Positions 39,012 to 47,907 of a stretch of DNA of 64,000 nucleotides are shown piece by piece. The stretch is from Rhodocyclaceae bacterium. Lineage in GTDB: Bacteria > Pseudomonadota > Gammaproteobacteria > Burkholderiales > Rhodocyclaceae. Every line of letters starts with the position of its first letter. The first letter of the stretch is position 1. The stretch covers positions 1,736,001-1,800,000 of the forward strand of contig JADJAS010000007.1 of the NCBI GenBank assembly GCA_016704145.1. The letters are read 5' to 3'. The position numbers and the translations under genes were made by a program. The notes under the pieces were generated by a model. The model saw nothing but the letters and a program-made list of their open reading frames with translations, was not told where the DNA came from and ran no database searches.

Positions 39012-40945
39012 GCGGCGGCCTATACCTGCCGGCGATCGAGGACGCCGGGGCGCCCACGGCCCAGACCGACGTCGAGGCCTATCGTCAGAAGTGGCTGGCC
39101 GCCTACCTGGCGGCCGGCAGCAACGTGACTTGGGAAGCACCTCAGGAAACGCTCAACAGCGTCGCCACGCCAGCTTCCGTGCAACAGATGCAAGCGTGCG
39201 CCGCCTGGGCGCCGGCACGTATCCTGTACGGCCGCGATCGGCTGGGCGCCGATCTTTACGACTTCGGCGTGCTGAATGGCGCCCTGGTCATGTTCCTTGT
39301 ATGGGGCCATGGGCCCTGGGATGGAATCGAATCGATCACCCTCAATGACGAGCCGCCGCCGGCGGGCGTGACCGTCAGGCATTACGATGGCACTCAAAGC
39401 AGTCACGATCCGACCCTGGCGCAGCTTTATGGCGTCGCCGGCAATGCGGAGCGGCTGGCGCAGATGGTGTACCCGTATCTCGTCTATTCGGTGGCCGTGG
39501 TGCCGCCCGGCGTCTCGCCAGGCATGCCGCAATGGGCGGCGATCTGGCGGGGCCGCCGGCTCTACGATCCGCGCAGCGGCTTGACGGTGTGGTCGAACAA
39601 CGCGTCGCTGGCGCGCGCGGATTACCGCGGCTCGGCGGTTTATGGCATGGGCCGCGCCATCGACTGGGCCACGGTGGCGGCGTGCGCCGACAACAACGAC
39701 GTGCTGCTCGCCGGCGAAAAGCGCACCCGCGTGAATTTGACGCTTGCCACCCGGGAGCCCTGCGAGCACTGGGATACGGCGTTGGGTGCGTACAGCGAGT
39801 GTTTCGTGGTGGACGACGGCGTGACCAGCACCTTTGTGCCCGACGCGCCCGCGGCCCCGGTGATGGATTTCGTTCATGTGCTCGGCCATATCATCGAGCT
39901 GGCGCCCCTTGAGTTCACCCAGCCGGCCGATGCGCCCAATGTCGTCGAGATCGTGTGGACCGACACTAGCCAGATTCCGTGGCGAGAGGAGGTGGCCACC
40001 GCCATCGCCGAGGGCGTTGAACGCGGCGACGTCGACGTGCGGCTGTCGCGCATCGCCATGCCCGGCATCCATGACGCCGGGCAGGCCATGCGCATGGCCA
40101 TACAGCGGCTTAACCGCGCCGAGCTGATCGACTTGGCGACCACCATGACCGCGCCGGCGCGCGCGGCGCCGCTGCGTGCCGGCGACGTGATCAGGGTGAC
40201 GCATCCTTGCGGGCTGGCGGAGAAGGCGTTCCGGATACAGGCCGTGGCTGGCCAGATGGGCGATTACAAGCTCTCGTTGATCGAGTACGACGCGGTGGCC
40301 TACAGCAACGCGGTGGTGACGCACTCGACGACGCCGGACACCGATCTGCCGGACCCGGCGGCGCCACCCGCCCCCATTGGCCTGGCCGTGACCGAGGAGG
40401 TCTACGAGCTGCGTGACGGCTCGTGCAGTTCGCGGCTCAGGATCGTCTGGGATGCCGCGCAGTGGCTCTATCTGGACCGCTATTACGTCGAGGTGAGCGA
40501 GGGGGGCCAGGTGATCAACACCCAGGCGCCGCTCACCGCCGAGGCGCGCACGCCGGCCGTCCAGGAGGACAGAACCTATACCGTCAAGGTGTCGACGGTG
40601 GCCCGGGGCGGCGCGCAGTCCGCCCCCGCCGTGCAAGTCATTACCGCCCAGGGCAACCGCTTGCCGCCCGGCCCGGTGCCGGCGGGCAGTTTCATCGGCT
40701 ACGAGGCCGGCGGAACTGCTTACCTGAGGTGGGGCAAGGCGATCGATATCGGCGTGGTGCGCTACCAACTCAAGCGCGGCACGGTGGCGCAGACCCATGC
40801 CGAGGCGCCGATCATCGAAGTGGTCGATGCGCTCACCTACCAGGACAAGCTGGCGCCAGTGGGCACCTGGCGTTACTGGATCGATTCGCTCGACCGGCTC
40901 GATCAACTGCTGGCGCATCGCGGACATTCAGCCTGGACATCCTGA
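39008..40945 (+). CDS. Phage tail tip/host specificity protein (J-like), C-terminally truncated
   Basis: 645 residues from ATG 39008. Middle region has VWTDTSQIPWREEVATAIAE, GIHDAGQAMRMAIQRLNRAE and IRVTHPCGLAEKAFRIQAVA, typical of gpJ/GP13-type baseplate hub domains, followed by fibronectin-III-like strands (RTYTVKVSTVARGGAQSA). It ends in a shadow tail RGHSAWTS; the real continuation lies in another frame at 40920-41172. It is therefore a truncated product. Confidence 0.75.
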   Translation: MSGGLYLPAIEDAGAPTAQTDVEAYRQKWLAAYLAAGSNVTWEAPQETLNSVATPASVQQMQACAAWAPARILYGRDRLGADLYDFGVLNGALVMFLVWGHGPWDGIESITLNDEPPPAGVTVRHYDGTQSSHDPTLAQLYGVAGNAERLAQMVYPYLVYSVAVVPPGVSPGMPQWAAIWRGRRLYDPRSGLTVWSNNASLARADYRGSAVYGMGRAIDWATVAACADNNDVLLAGEKRTRVNLTLATREPCEHWDTALGAYSECFVVDDGVTSTFVPDAPAAPVMDFVHVLGHIIELAPLEFTQPADAPNVVEIVWTDTSQIPWREEVATAIAEGVERGDVDVRLSRIAMPGIHDAGQAMRMAIQRLNRAELIDLATTMTAPARAAPLRAGDVIRVTHPCGLAEKAFRIQAVAGQMGDYKLSLIEYDAVAYSNAVVTHSTTPDTDLPDPAAPPAPIGLAVTEEVYELRDGSCSSRLRIVWDAAQWLYLDRYYVEVSEGGQVINTQAPLTAEARTPAVQEDRTYTVKVSTVARGGAQSAPAVQVITAQGNRLPPGPVPAGSFIGYEAGGTAYLRWGKAIDIGVVRYQLKRGTVAQTHAEAPIIEVVDALTYQDKLAPVGTWRYWIDSLDRLDQLLAHRGHSAWTS

Positions 40946-41172
40946 TCAACGGGACGGTGGTCATGTCTTACACCTACACGACCACCTTCGCTGGGGTATT
41001 GGCGATTATCCCGTTGGGTGGAGGCGCCGTTATTTACGACGGGGCGTATGGCAGGCTCTGTCCATTTGGGTTGGGCAACGTTCAGTTCACGGCATCGGTT
41101 AAATGCCGGATGAAGGTCAGCAATGGCGACTGTACGGCTTACGCGCTGGCAAAAATAGTCAAGACGGGATAA
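40920..41172 (+). pseudogene. Detached C-terminal fragment of the tip/fibre gene
   Basis: An open frame FSLDILINGTVVMSYTYTTT and GLGNVQFTASVKCRMKVSNG to stop 41172 in a different frame from the tip gene. It looks like a beta-rich C-terminal domain left by a deletion-frameshift around 40920. Confidence 0.55.
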
Positions 41173-41174
41173 TC

Positions 41175-41759
41175 ATGAGCACTCCGCTTTATCAATCCAT
41201 CGACGACCCGCTCGGCGGCGTCTGGGACCTCGTCAATCGGCGCCGCATCCGCAAGGATGAGCCCGGCTGGGACATCTATCAGGTCTATCTGTCTAGCGGC
41301 GGCGTGGTGCTCGACGCTGATCCGATCGGGCAATTGGCCGACCTGGCCACCGCCAAGACCGCCAGGGTGGCCGACATCAACAATCGCGCGGCGGCGGCGC
41401 GCAATCGGGCGATGCGGGGCAAGAGTCCATGGGAGGGCATCTCCTGGACGATCAAGCTGTTCGACGCCCTCGCGGTCAAGGCCGGGAATGCTTCGCCATT
41501 CGCACCGATCTTGCCGGCGCTGGCGACGGCGATTGGCCTGGGCCAGACCCCCAATTCCGTCAATGCTGCCATCGCGGCGGTGCGCGGCATCACGGAGATG
41601 CAGCAGGTCGACAAAGTGCTGGCCGACGCCGTGCAGGCGCTGGCCATCGAGACATTGCTGGACGGCCAGCGCGGCAAGCACGCAGACGCGACATTGACAC
41701 AGACAACGATGGGTGACCTATTGACCTACAACTGGACTACGGGTTGGCCGCCGATATGA
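41175..41759 (+). CDS. Phage tail-fibre region protein, unknown
   Basis: 194 residues from ATG 41175. MSTPLYQSIDDPLGGVWDL and PGWDIYQVYLSSGG at the N-terminus, then an amphipathic helical part (ADINNRAAAARNRAMRGKSP, IKLFDALAVKAG). Ends overlapping the next gene by 4 bases. No family recognised with confidence. Confidence 0.6.
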   Translation: MSTPLYQSIDDPLGGVWDLVNRRRIRKDEPGWDIYQVYLSSGGVVLDADPIGQLADLATAKTARVADINNRAAAARNRAMRGKSPWEGISWTIKLFDALAVKAGNASPFAPILPALATAIGLGQTPNSVNAAIAAVRGITEMQQVDKVLADAVQALAIETLLDGQRGKHADATLTQTTMGDLLTYNWTTGWPPI

Positions 41760-42214
41760 AATATCTGTACACGCGCGACGACATCCGCTCCGGCGATCTG
41801 ATCGCGCTGAGCCACAATCGATGGGCCTCGTGGTCCGACGTGCAGGTCATGGTGATTCGCGTGTTCCGCATGACCGAGTACTCTCATGTCGGCGTGGCAT
41901 GGCGCATCTGCGGCAGGCTCTTTATCCTGCATGCCATCGGCGGCGGCGTGTCGATCACGCCACTCTCTCTCAATCTGCCGTTCTATTGGCTGCCACTGGA
42001 CCAATGGACACCCGAGGCCGAGGAATACGCGCTCTCGACCGTCGGCCAGCGGTACAGCAAGTGGCAGGCCATCCTGGCCGGCCTGGGCATGCTCCGGGGC
42101 GGAACGGACGACCGCTGGGAGTGCGCCGAGTGGGCCAACATGGTGCTGCGGCGCTGCGGCCACGACGTCGGGGATGCGTATACACCGGACGAACTGGTCG
42201 ATCGGCTGTCCTGA
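41756..42214 (+). CDS. Permuted papain-like (YiiX/NlpC-P60-type) cysteine peptidase, 3' end replaced by IS copy 2
   Basis: 152 residues. IRSGDLIALSHNR, then TEYSHVGVAWR (catalytic His) and DDRWECAEWANMVLR (catalytic Cys) are in the permuted order of YiiX-like amidases/peptidases. In tail regions these may digest peptidoglycan. The last codons (LSerStop) come from the IS terminus; without the IS the protein would end LILGHQLYAIHQ at 43300, so about ten residues are lost. Confidence 0.75.
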   Translation: MKYLYTRDDIRSGDLIALSHNRWASWSDVQVMVIRVFRMTEYSHVGVAWRICGRLFILHAIGGGVSITPLSLNLPFYWLPLDQWTPEAEEYALSTVGQRYSKWQAILAGLGMLRGGTDDRWECAEWANMVLRRCGHDVGDAYTPDELVDRLS

Positions 42215-43254
42215 TTAGCCACAATGTTCAGCCGCGCGCAAGAATCGCTCGGGACGAGCCGTGGTAGCCACGGCAGCAACCAAGAGGCGCTTCAGGATAG
42301 ACGACAGATCGAACCGGCGATTGAACCGATACTGGACTTCAGCAAGATACCGATGCGCATACTTAGCGAAATCGAAGGCATGGTAGGTACCCGAGTAGGC
42401 GGTCTTGAGATTGCCGAGGAAGGTATTCACTGCGCGGAATTGCTCCAGCTTGACGCAGGCGGGGCCGCCACCAGTAACAATGCGCTCCTGGGTGGCGCCG
42501 GCCGCGGTGACGGCGCGGAAGCACCACAGACCATCCGACACCACTTGGACCGATGCGGACAGTGCCGTCTTCGCCCAGTCGGTGATCGCCTCCTTGGTGA
42601 ATTCCAGCTTCTTCAGGCAGACCTTCAGTGGGTTGCCGGTCTCGGTGGTCTGCACGGCGGTAATGAACGATACCTTGTTCTCCGAACCGCGCCCGCTCTT
42701 TCCGCCAGGCAGTTCGCCGCCCAGGTAGGCATCGTCGATCTCGACCCGGCCATCCAGTTGGCGATCCGCCTCCCGCTCGCTCATCACCTGCATCAACTTG
42801 TGCTTGAGCAGCCAGGCGGTCTTGTACCGCACACCGAGGTGGCGCTTGAGTTCCAGCGCCGAGACATTGTTCTTGGCCTGGGTCAGCAGATGCATCGCCA
42901 GGAACCAGGTCGTCAGCGGCAACTTCGTGGACTCGAACACCGTCCCGCACATTACCGTCGTCTGCTCCCGGCACGACGCACATTGCCAGTACCGCAGTCC
43001 CTTGCGCTCGAACGTGTAATGGCGCCTGTCTTTGCATTCGGGGCAAACGAACCCATTCGGCCAGCGCAGCGCAACAACCGCAGCGTGGCATTTCTCCTCC
43101 GTCCCGTAGCGCTCCATGAATTGCGCCATCGACAATCCCTTCTGAAACTGCACCCGGTTGATCCCCATCGCGCATCCCCTTCGGACAAGACGCGCCCATT
43201 TTTCACCCCGGCAGGCTCGCCAAATGAGCCTTCTGAATATTGTGGCTAATCAGG
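42210..43254 (-). mobile_element. IS1595-family (ISXO2-like) insertion sequence, copy 2
   Basis: 1045 bp, same orientation as copy 1, with the same terminal inverted repeats. Target duplication TCGGCTGT at 42202-42209 and 43255-43262. I see one base difference from copy 1 (32885 G versus 42545 T). The two copies flank 8.6 kb of prophage. Confidence 0.96.
42215..43168 (-). CDS. IS1595/ISXO2-like transposase, copy 2
   Basis: 317 residues, same as copy 1 except Gln for His just before VVSDGLWCF in the catalytic region. Zinc ribbon and DDE residues intact. Confidence 0.95.
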   Translation of the reverse strand: MGINRVQFQKGLSMAQFMERYGTEEKCHAAVVALRWPNGFVCPECKDRRHYTFERKGLRYWQCASCREQTTVMCGTVFESTKLPLTTWFLAMHLLTQAKNNVSALELKRHLGVRYKTAWLLKHKLMQVMSEREADRQLDGRVEIDDAYLGGELPGGKSGRGSENKVSFITAVQTTETGNPLKVCLKKLEFTKEAITDWAKTALSASVQVVSDGLWCFRAVTAAGATQERIVTGGGPACVKLEQFRAVNTFLGNLKTAYSGTYHAFDFAKYAHRYLAEVQYRFNRRFDLSSILKRLLVAAVATTARPERFLRAAEHCG

Positions 43255-43555
43255 TCGGCTGTTGATACTCGGCCACCAGCTCTATGCCATCCATCAATAA
43301 GGCGGCGCGACCGACACGGGTGTTGCGAGCACTCGTGCCGGCCGCCTTCGGCAGACTGTCCTCGTCAGGCCAAGAGCCATCAGGCGCGAGTCTCAAATAG
43401 CCCGGTGCGACGAGATGAGGTGATTTGGTTGTCGCCGGGCTTGAAGGCTCCCGTATGTTAACCTTTGTGCAATTTCATTGCTTAATGCACAATCAACTCA
43501 GCGGCGATTTATCTCAAAACTTTTTCCGATTTATCGCGCAGCGCTCCAAGATGTA

Positions 43556-45265
43556 TCAGGCGAGTCCGGGGTTTCTGTCGAGGCCGATCAAGCGCGGCGC
43601 GTTAAGCTGGCGCGGCGTCACGGTCTTCCTGTCGCGCAGCCAGCGCGCGACGACTTCCCAGATCGGTTCGCCGCTGGCGCCTTCCGCGACCGGCGCCCAG
43701 CCGGCCACCTTGTACTTCTTGCCGGCTTCGAGAGGCTTGCCGCGCAGGCGCATGTCCTGGATGCGGTTGCCCATCGTCGCGGCCGGATCGCAGGTATAGG
43801 CGAGACCGCCAACGCGCACCATGTCGCCGCCCTGCTGGTAGTAAGGGTCGGGGTTGAACAGATTGTCGCCGACGTCTTCGAGAATGGTCTTGATCTGCTC
43901 GCCGGTCATTTCCGTCAGTGTCGAGTGCGGATAGGTGATGGCGGTCTGGTCCATCAGCTGCTCGAAGGTGATTGCCTCGCCGGGCAGGATGCTGGTGCCC
44001 CAGCGGAAGCCGGGCGAGAAGGCGAGGTCGGCGCCCTTGACGTCGATCATCGCATCGAGGATGAGCTGATCCCACGAACCATTGAAGTTGCCGCGCCGGT
44101 AGAGCAGCCCCTCGGTGACGGCGAGTTTTTCGCCGAGCTTGTCCTTGTATGGCGCGCGGACCTTCTCGATCAGCGCCACCATGTCCGCGTCGGCGGGCAG
44201 CAGGTTCGAGAACACCGGCAGCAGCTTGTAGCGGAAGTCGGCGATCCGGCCGTTCTTCATGTCGAAATCGAGCACGCCGAGGAACTTGCCGTTGGAGCCG
44301 GCGTTGGTCACCAGCGTGATGCCACCGGCGTTCTTGACCTTGACCGGCTGTGGCACGCCATCGTGGGTATGGCCGCCGAGGATGGCATCGATGCCGGTCA
44401 CGCGGCTCGCCATCTTGAGGTCGACATCCATGCCATTGTGCGACAGCACGACCACGACCCGGGCACCCTTGGCGCGCGCGTCGTCGACTGTTTTCTGCAT
44501 GTTCTCGTCCTGGATGCCGAAGCTCCAGTCGGGCACCATCCAGCGCGGGTTGGCGATCGGCGTGTACGGAAAGGACTGACCGATGATGGCCACCTTCACA
44601 CCGTTCATGTCGCGAATCGTATAGGGCGAGAACACCGGATCGTTGAAGTCGGTCGTGACGACGTTCTGGGCGACGAAATCCACCTTTCCGGCAAAGTCTT
44701 TGTCGACGATCTCCTTGACGCGCTTGTCGCCGAGCGTGAATTCCCAGTGACCGGTCATGACATCGACGCCGAGCAGCTTGCAGGCGTCGACCATGTCCTG
44801 GCCCTTGCTCCACAGCGCGGTCGCCGAGCCCTGCCAGGTGTCGCCGCCGTCGAGCAGCAGCGCGCCGGGACGGCTGACTTTGAGTTGCTTGACCAGCGTG
44901 GCCAGATGAGCGAAGCCGCCGACCTTGCCGTAGGCCTTGGCCGCCTGCTGGAAGTCCAGAAAAGTGAAGGCGTGCGCTTCGCGCGATCCGGCCTTGATGC
45001 CGAAGGCCTTGAGCAGATGTTCGCCGACCAGGTGCGGCACATGGCCGGCAGCGTCGCCGAAGCCGATATTGACGCTCGGTTCGCGGAACCAGACTGGCAG
45101 CAACTGCGCGTGGCAATCGGTGAAGTGCAGCAAATGGACATTGCCGTGGCGGGGCAGGTCATACAAGCGCTCGCCACCCTGGGCGGCCAGCAGGTCGGGG
45201 CTATCGAGCGCGAAGCCGGCCGCCGAAGCGGCGGCCAGCACCTGGAGGAACTCGCGGCGATTCAT
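43556..45265 (-). CDS. soxB: Thiosulfohydrolase SoxB
   Basis: 569 residues. A Tat signal is present (NRREFLQVLAAASAAGFAL). The metallophosphoesterase-like core with the dimanganese site includes VHLLHFTDCHAQLLPVW, LLLDGGDTWQGSA, VMTGHWEFTLG, VVVLSHNGMDVD and ILGGHTHDG. It hydrolyses sulfate from the SoxY-bound cysteine S-sulfonate in the periplasm. Its ATG overlaps the soxX stop. Without soxCD, sulfane sulfur left on SoxY is expected to go to sulfur globules and reverse Dsr. The LKVSRPGALLL stretch resembles the dispersed repeat but fits known SoxB sequence. Confidence 0.97.
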   Translation of the reverse strand: MNRREFLQVLAAASAAGFALDSPDLLAAQGGERLYDLPRHGNVHLLHFTDCHAQLLPVWFREPSVNIGFGDAAGHVPHLVGEHLLKAFGIKAGSREAHAFTFLDFQQAAKAYGKVGGFAHLATLVKQLKVSRPGALLLDGGDTWQGSATALWSKGQDMVDACKLLGVDVMTGHWEFTLGDKRVKEIVDKDFAGKVDFVAQNVVTTDFNDPVFSPYTIRDMNGVKVAIIGQSFPYTPIANPRWMVPDWSFGIQDENMQKTVDDARAKGARVVVVLSHNGMDVDLKMASRVTGIDAILGGHTHDGVPQPVKVKNAGGITLVTNAGSNGKFLGVLDFDMKNGRIADFRYKLLPVFSNLLPADADMVALIEKVRAPYKDKLGEKLAVTEGLLYRRGNFNGSWDQLILDAMIDVKGADLAFSPGFRWGTSILPGEAITFEQLMDQTAITYPHSTLTEMTGEQIKTILEDVGDNLFNPDPYYQQGGDMVRVGGLAYTCDPAATMGNRIQDMRLRGKPLEAGKKYKVAGWAPVAEGASGEPIWEVVARWLRDRKTVTPRQLNAPRLIGLDRNPGLA

Positions 45266-45882
45266 TTGTTAACCGGCGATGCGGGATCGAGCAGCAGGGC
45301 GACCAGATGTCCGACCTGTTGCTCGCTGAGCGCGCCGACATGGCCGAAACGCGGCATCTCCGAGCACAGGTTGAAGCCCTTGGCGTTCCAGATCTTGCTG
45401 TAGGTGTATTTCTGGATGTCCGGCGTGTTGCCGCGCAGCTTGCCATATTGGAAGAGGCTGGGACCGATGGTGCCGAACGACAGCTCCTTCGGACTGATCT
45501 GGTGGCAGTTGTAGCAGTTGCCGCCGACCGGCAGTCCGGGGTTGTCGGTCCAGGTGAAGCCGCGTCCGCTCTGGGCGATCTTCTCGCCTTCCTTCCAGTC
45601 GCCAAGCAGCTTGCCATCGGCGGGCAGCTTGACGGTGGCCAACTGGTCGGCTTCCATGCGCTTGGCGATGTACTCCGGCGGATTGTTGCCGGTGCGGTTG
45701 CAGATGGCCTGCAAGCCGTCTTCGGCGAGGCGGTCGACGCCGGCCTGGCCGCGCGGCTGGAAGTCGCGCTTGATGATCTCGAGCGCCTTGGCGCGATGCT
45801 CGGCATCGGCCGCGGCGGGCAGGCTGGCGACGGTCGAGCCGGCCGCGACGATGGTCAGGGCAATGATCTTGCGGGTATTCAT
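45262..45882 (-). CDS. soxX: Cytochrome c SoxX
   Basis: 206 residues with signal peptide (IIALTIVAAGSTVASLPAAA). One c-type haem motif CYNCH in GNCYNCHQ and a C-terminal Met region (EMPRFGHVGAL). It forms the SoxAX thiosulfate-oxidising complex. Start follows GGGAGAG. Longer than minimal SoxX by an N-terminal extension. Confidence 0.95.
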   Translation of the reverse strand: MNTRKIIALTIVAAGSTVASLPAAADAEHRAKALEIIKRDFQPRGQAGVDRLAEDGLQAICNRTGNNPPEYIAKRMEADQLATVKLPADGKLLGDWKEGEKIAQSGRGFTWTDNPGLPVGGNCYNCHQISPKELSFGTIGPSLFQYGKLRGNTPDIQKYTYSKIWNAKGFNLCSEMPRFGHVGALSEQQVGHLVALLLDPASPVNK

Positions 45883-45897
45883 GTTCTGCTCTCCCTG

Positions 45898-46788
45898 TTA
45901 GCGCTTGATGCCGGGGCCGCGATAGATCTGGCCGTTGGCGTTGCCGATCATGTAGGTCAGCAGGTCCGAGACGACGTCGGAGGCGTACTTCGGCGACGGA
46001 AAGCGTTGCTGGCGGAAGCAATCGTTCATCCGCCACTGGTGCGTGAGCATGACGCCGCCGGTCATGCGGTAGCCGGGCCAGCCCTGCACGCCCTTGATGG
46101 CGCCCTTGCCGGTGCTGATGTTGGGCAGGTTCTGCATGCGGATGCGCTTGCCATCGCTGCCGTGGCAGGTGTTGCAGGAGAAGTCGTAGGGCCCGGCGCG
46201 GTAGTTGACGATCTCCTTGCCGGTTTCGTAGGCGTCATGCACGCGGGGATGATCGAGCGGCACGGCGATCTTCATGTCCTTCGAGTGCGCCGCGACATAG
46301 GTGACGAGGTTGGTGATGTCCGGCGCGCCGGGATCGTTCTCGCGATGGAAGGGATTCTTGGCGATGTCGTCGAACTTGAAGCCCTGTTTCTCGACCATGC
46401 ACCAGACGATGCGCCGCTCGGCATCCATCACGGCGTCGGCATCGGCGAAATAGCGCGGCGTGCCGACGTAGGCACCCTTGACGACGCCGACGCCCTGGCC
46501 GAGGTCGCAGCTTTCGGCGAGCGCGACATTCTTCGGCCCGCGCTTCTGCTTCCAGAGCTCCTCGCCCTTCATCTCGAACAGTTCGGCCGGGTTGGAGTCT
46601 TCCATCTGGGCGCGAAATTTCTCGAATTCCTTGGTCGCTTCGTCGGGTTCCTCGACGGCCGGCGTGGCGGCTGCGGGGGCTTTTTTCTGCACCTTGGCCG
46701 GCGCCTTGGCCGGCGACGGTTGCGCGAAAGTCAGTTGTGGTGATACGCCGAAGGCGATTGCCGCGGCGAACGCGATGATGATTCTCAT
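45898..46788 (-). CDS. soxA: SoxA (monohaem type), with dispersed repeat in the signal peptide
   Basis: 296 residues. Only one CxxCH (SCNTCHGSDG) is seen, so it is monohaem. The catalytic cysteine (persulfide ligand) is in NDCFRQQRFPSP. It attaches thiosulfate to SoxY. The N-terminal signal contains GVSPQLTF at residues 14-21, encoded by the dispersed repeat (46725-46749). A long Lys/Pro/Ala linker (about 25-50) precedes the mature domain. Good ribosome site AAGGAGGAG. Confidence 0.95.
   Translation of the reverse strand: MRIIIAFAAAIAFGVSPQLTFAQPSPAKAPAKVQKKAPAAATPAVEEPDEATKEFEKFRAQMEDSNPAELFEMKGEELWKQKRGPKNVALAESCDLGQGVGVVKGAYVGTPRYFADADAVMDAERRIVWCMVEKQGFKFDDIAKNPFHRENDPGAPDITNLVTYVAAHSKDMKIAVPLDHPRVHDAYETGKEIVNYRAGPYDFSCNTCHGSDGKRIRMQNLPNISTGKGAIKGVQGWPGYRMTGGVMLTHQWRMNDCFRQQRFPSPKYASDVVSDLLTYMIGNANGQIYRGPGIKR
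46725..46749 (-). repeat. Dispersed repeat copy in the soxA signal peptide
   Basis: 20 of 25 bases match the consensus, read in the sense direction as GVSPQLTF just before the likely signal peptidase site. Confidence 0.7.
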
Positions 46789-46865
46789 GTCTCCTCCTTG
46801 GTCTTTTTGAAGCAGGCAACGCTTCAGGAATGGAATTTATTCCATCAAACCGATGTGCGTCTGCA

Positions 46866-46894
46866 CAAAAACAAACTCCCCGCGCGCGGGGAGT
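46866..46894 (-). terminator. Intrinsic terminator between soxZ and soxA
   Basis: A perfect 20-bp palindrome (ACTCCCCGCG with its complement) at 46875-46894, followed on the minus strand by TTGTTTTTG. It would end or attenuate soxYZ transcripts before soxAXB. Confidence 0.82.
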
Positions 46895-46930
46895 CTGCCT
46901 GCCGCCACTGGCTCGGCGATCAACTTCGCA

Positions 46931-47245
46931 TCAGGCCGTGATGGTCGCCTCGTCGCTGCGGGTTTCGCCCTTGTTGTCGCGCCACTTGATGACGACCTTG
47001 TCGCCGGCTTTCGCGCCCTTGACCTTGAAGCCGAAAACGGGATTGCGCGAGATCGAGGTACCGGTCTGGCCCTGAATCACCATCTTGCCGCCGACTTCCA
47101 CCCAGATCTGTTGGATGAAGTGGTGCGGAATGGTGTTGCCGGCGCTGTCCTTGCGCTGTCCGTTTTCCATCGGGTGGCTCATCATCACGCGGATGTCGGC
47201 AACGTCGCCCTTCAGCGAAGCGCGGATTTTCATCGGATCTGCCAT
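46931..47245 (-). CDS. soxZ: SoxZ, sulfur carrier partner
   Basis: 104 residues. ADPMKIRASLKGDVADIRVM, then SHPMENGQRKDSAGN and HHFIQQIWVEVGG form the immunoglobulin-like fold. It binds SoxY and presents its swinging arm to the other Sox enzymes. No signal of its own; exported with SoxY. Confidence 0.96.
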   Translation of the reverse strand: MADPMKIRASLKGDVADIRVMMSHPMENGQRKDSAGNTIPHHFIQQIWVEVGGKMVIQGQTGTSISRNPVFGFKVKGAKAGDKVVIKWRDNKGETRSDEATITA

Positions 47246-47294
47246 GTTCTATTCCTGTCTGTGGTTGTCTGGAGAGAAAGGAGTGGCGCGCGGC

Positions 47295-47771
47295 TCAGCC
47301 ACCGCAGCCGCCGACCGTCACCTTGACTTCCTTCTGCGTGGCGAAGAACTTGCCGTCGGCGGTCTTGACCAGCGCGCGCACCGCGGTGGTCTCGGCCAAT
47401 CGGACGCGCACCTGCATTTCCGGCATCGCGCCTTCGCTGAAATCGAAGGCCGCCGCCAGCGGCAACGGATTCTTCAGTGACAGCAGGGCGATCGAAATTG
47501 TGTTGGGAATATTACTCAGCACGGTGATCGGCACCACGGCGCCGTTCTCGGCGATCTCGGGCGCGGTGAGCACGATGTCCTTGCTGTCGGTGGCCGAACT
47601 GGCGCCAATGGCCTTGAGCGCGGCGCCGGCATCCTTGGAATCAAAGGCGGCGCGGTTCCACTCGTCGGCCGCGAGCACCTCCGTGGGTTTCAGAATGCCG
47701 GCGGCCAGTGCCGCGGCCAGCGCGCCACTGGCACTGACGCCCTTCAGCAATGATCTGCGAAACATGTCCAT
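47295..47771 (-). CDS. soxY: SoxY, sulfur carrier subunit
   Basis: 158 residues from ATG 47771, which lies 10 bases after AGGAGG; a downstream ATG (47765) is too far. Tat-type leader (FRRSLLKGVSASGALAAAL). The C-terminal VKVTVGGCGG swinging arm with the sulfur-carrying cysteine is intact. First gene of the sox cluster; promoter not located in the 136 bases to moaC. Confidence 0.96.
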   Translation of the reverse strand: MDMFRRSLLKGVSASGALAAALAAGILKPTEVLAADEWNRAAFDSKDAGAALKAIGASSATDSKDIVLTAPEIAENGAVVPITVLSNIPNTISIALLSLKNPLPLAAAFDFSEGAMPEMQVRVRLAETTAVRALVKTADGKFFATQKEVKVTVGGCGG

Positions 47772-47907
47772 CTCGAAACTACCTCCTTGAGTTATGGGGT
47801 GTCCGGGTATCCGTCCGCGGTTCGGCACGGCAAAGGGGTGGACGGATCGAATCCGCGCATTATTCCCCCCGAGTGAAAAAAAAGTCCAGCGAGGCAGGCT
47901 AATCGAC

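Larger units (their letters stand above)
25230..43300. mobile_element. Defective Mu-like prophage with two IS insertions
   Basis: Outer limits are approximate. It contains Mor and GemA (Mu early and middle functions), Mu gpF and gpG, prohead protease, major capsid, connector, tail chaperone with frameshift, tape measure and tip genes, and a cysteine peptidase. No transposase A/B, terminase, portal, repressor or sheath genes are present, and several genes are truncated, so it cannot make virions. Exact ends could not be placed; the 25094-25260 and 43301-43555 flanks hold no other gene. Mor/GemA face away from the structural genes, unlike Mu, which implies an inversion or deletion near 26494. 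Confidence 0.85.

Noticed and set aside
43463..43494. Right prophage end at the TTGTGCA/TGCACAA inverted repeat
   Set aside because: No matching left end or 5-bp duplication was found, so the prophage boundary is left approximate.
44859..44881. Repeat-like sequence in soxB (KVSRPGAL)
   Set aside because: Only 19 of 23 bases match, and the peptide fits my recollection of normal SoxB sequence at this place, so it is probably coincidence.
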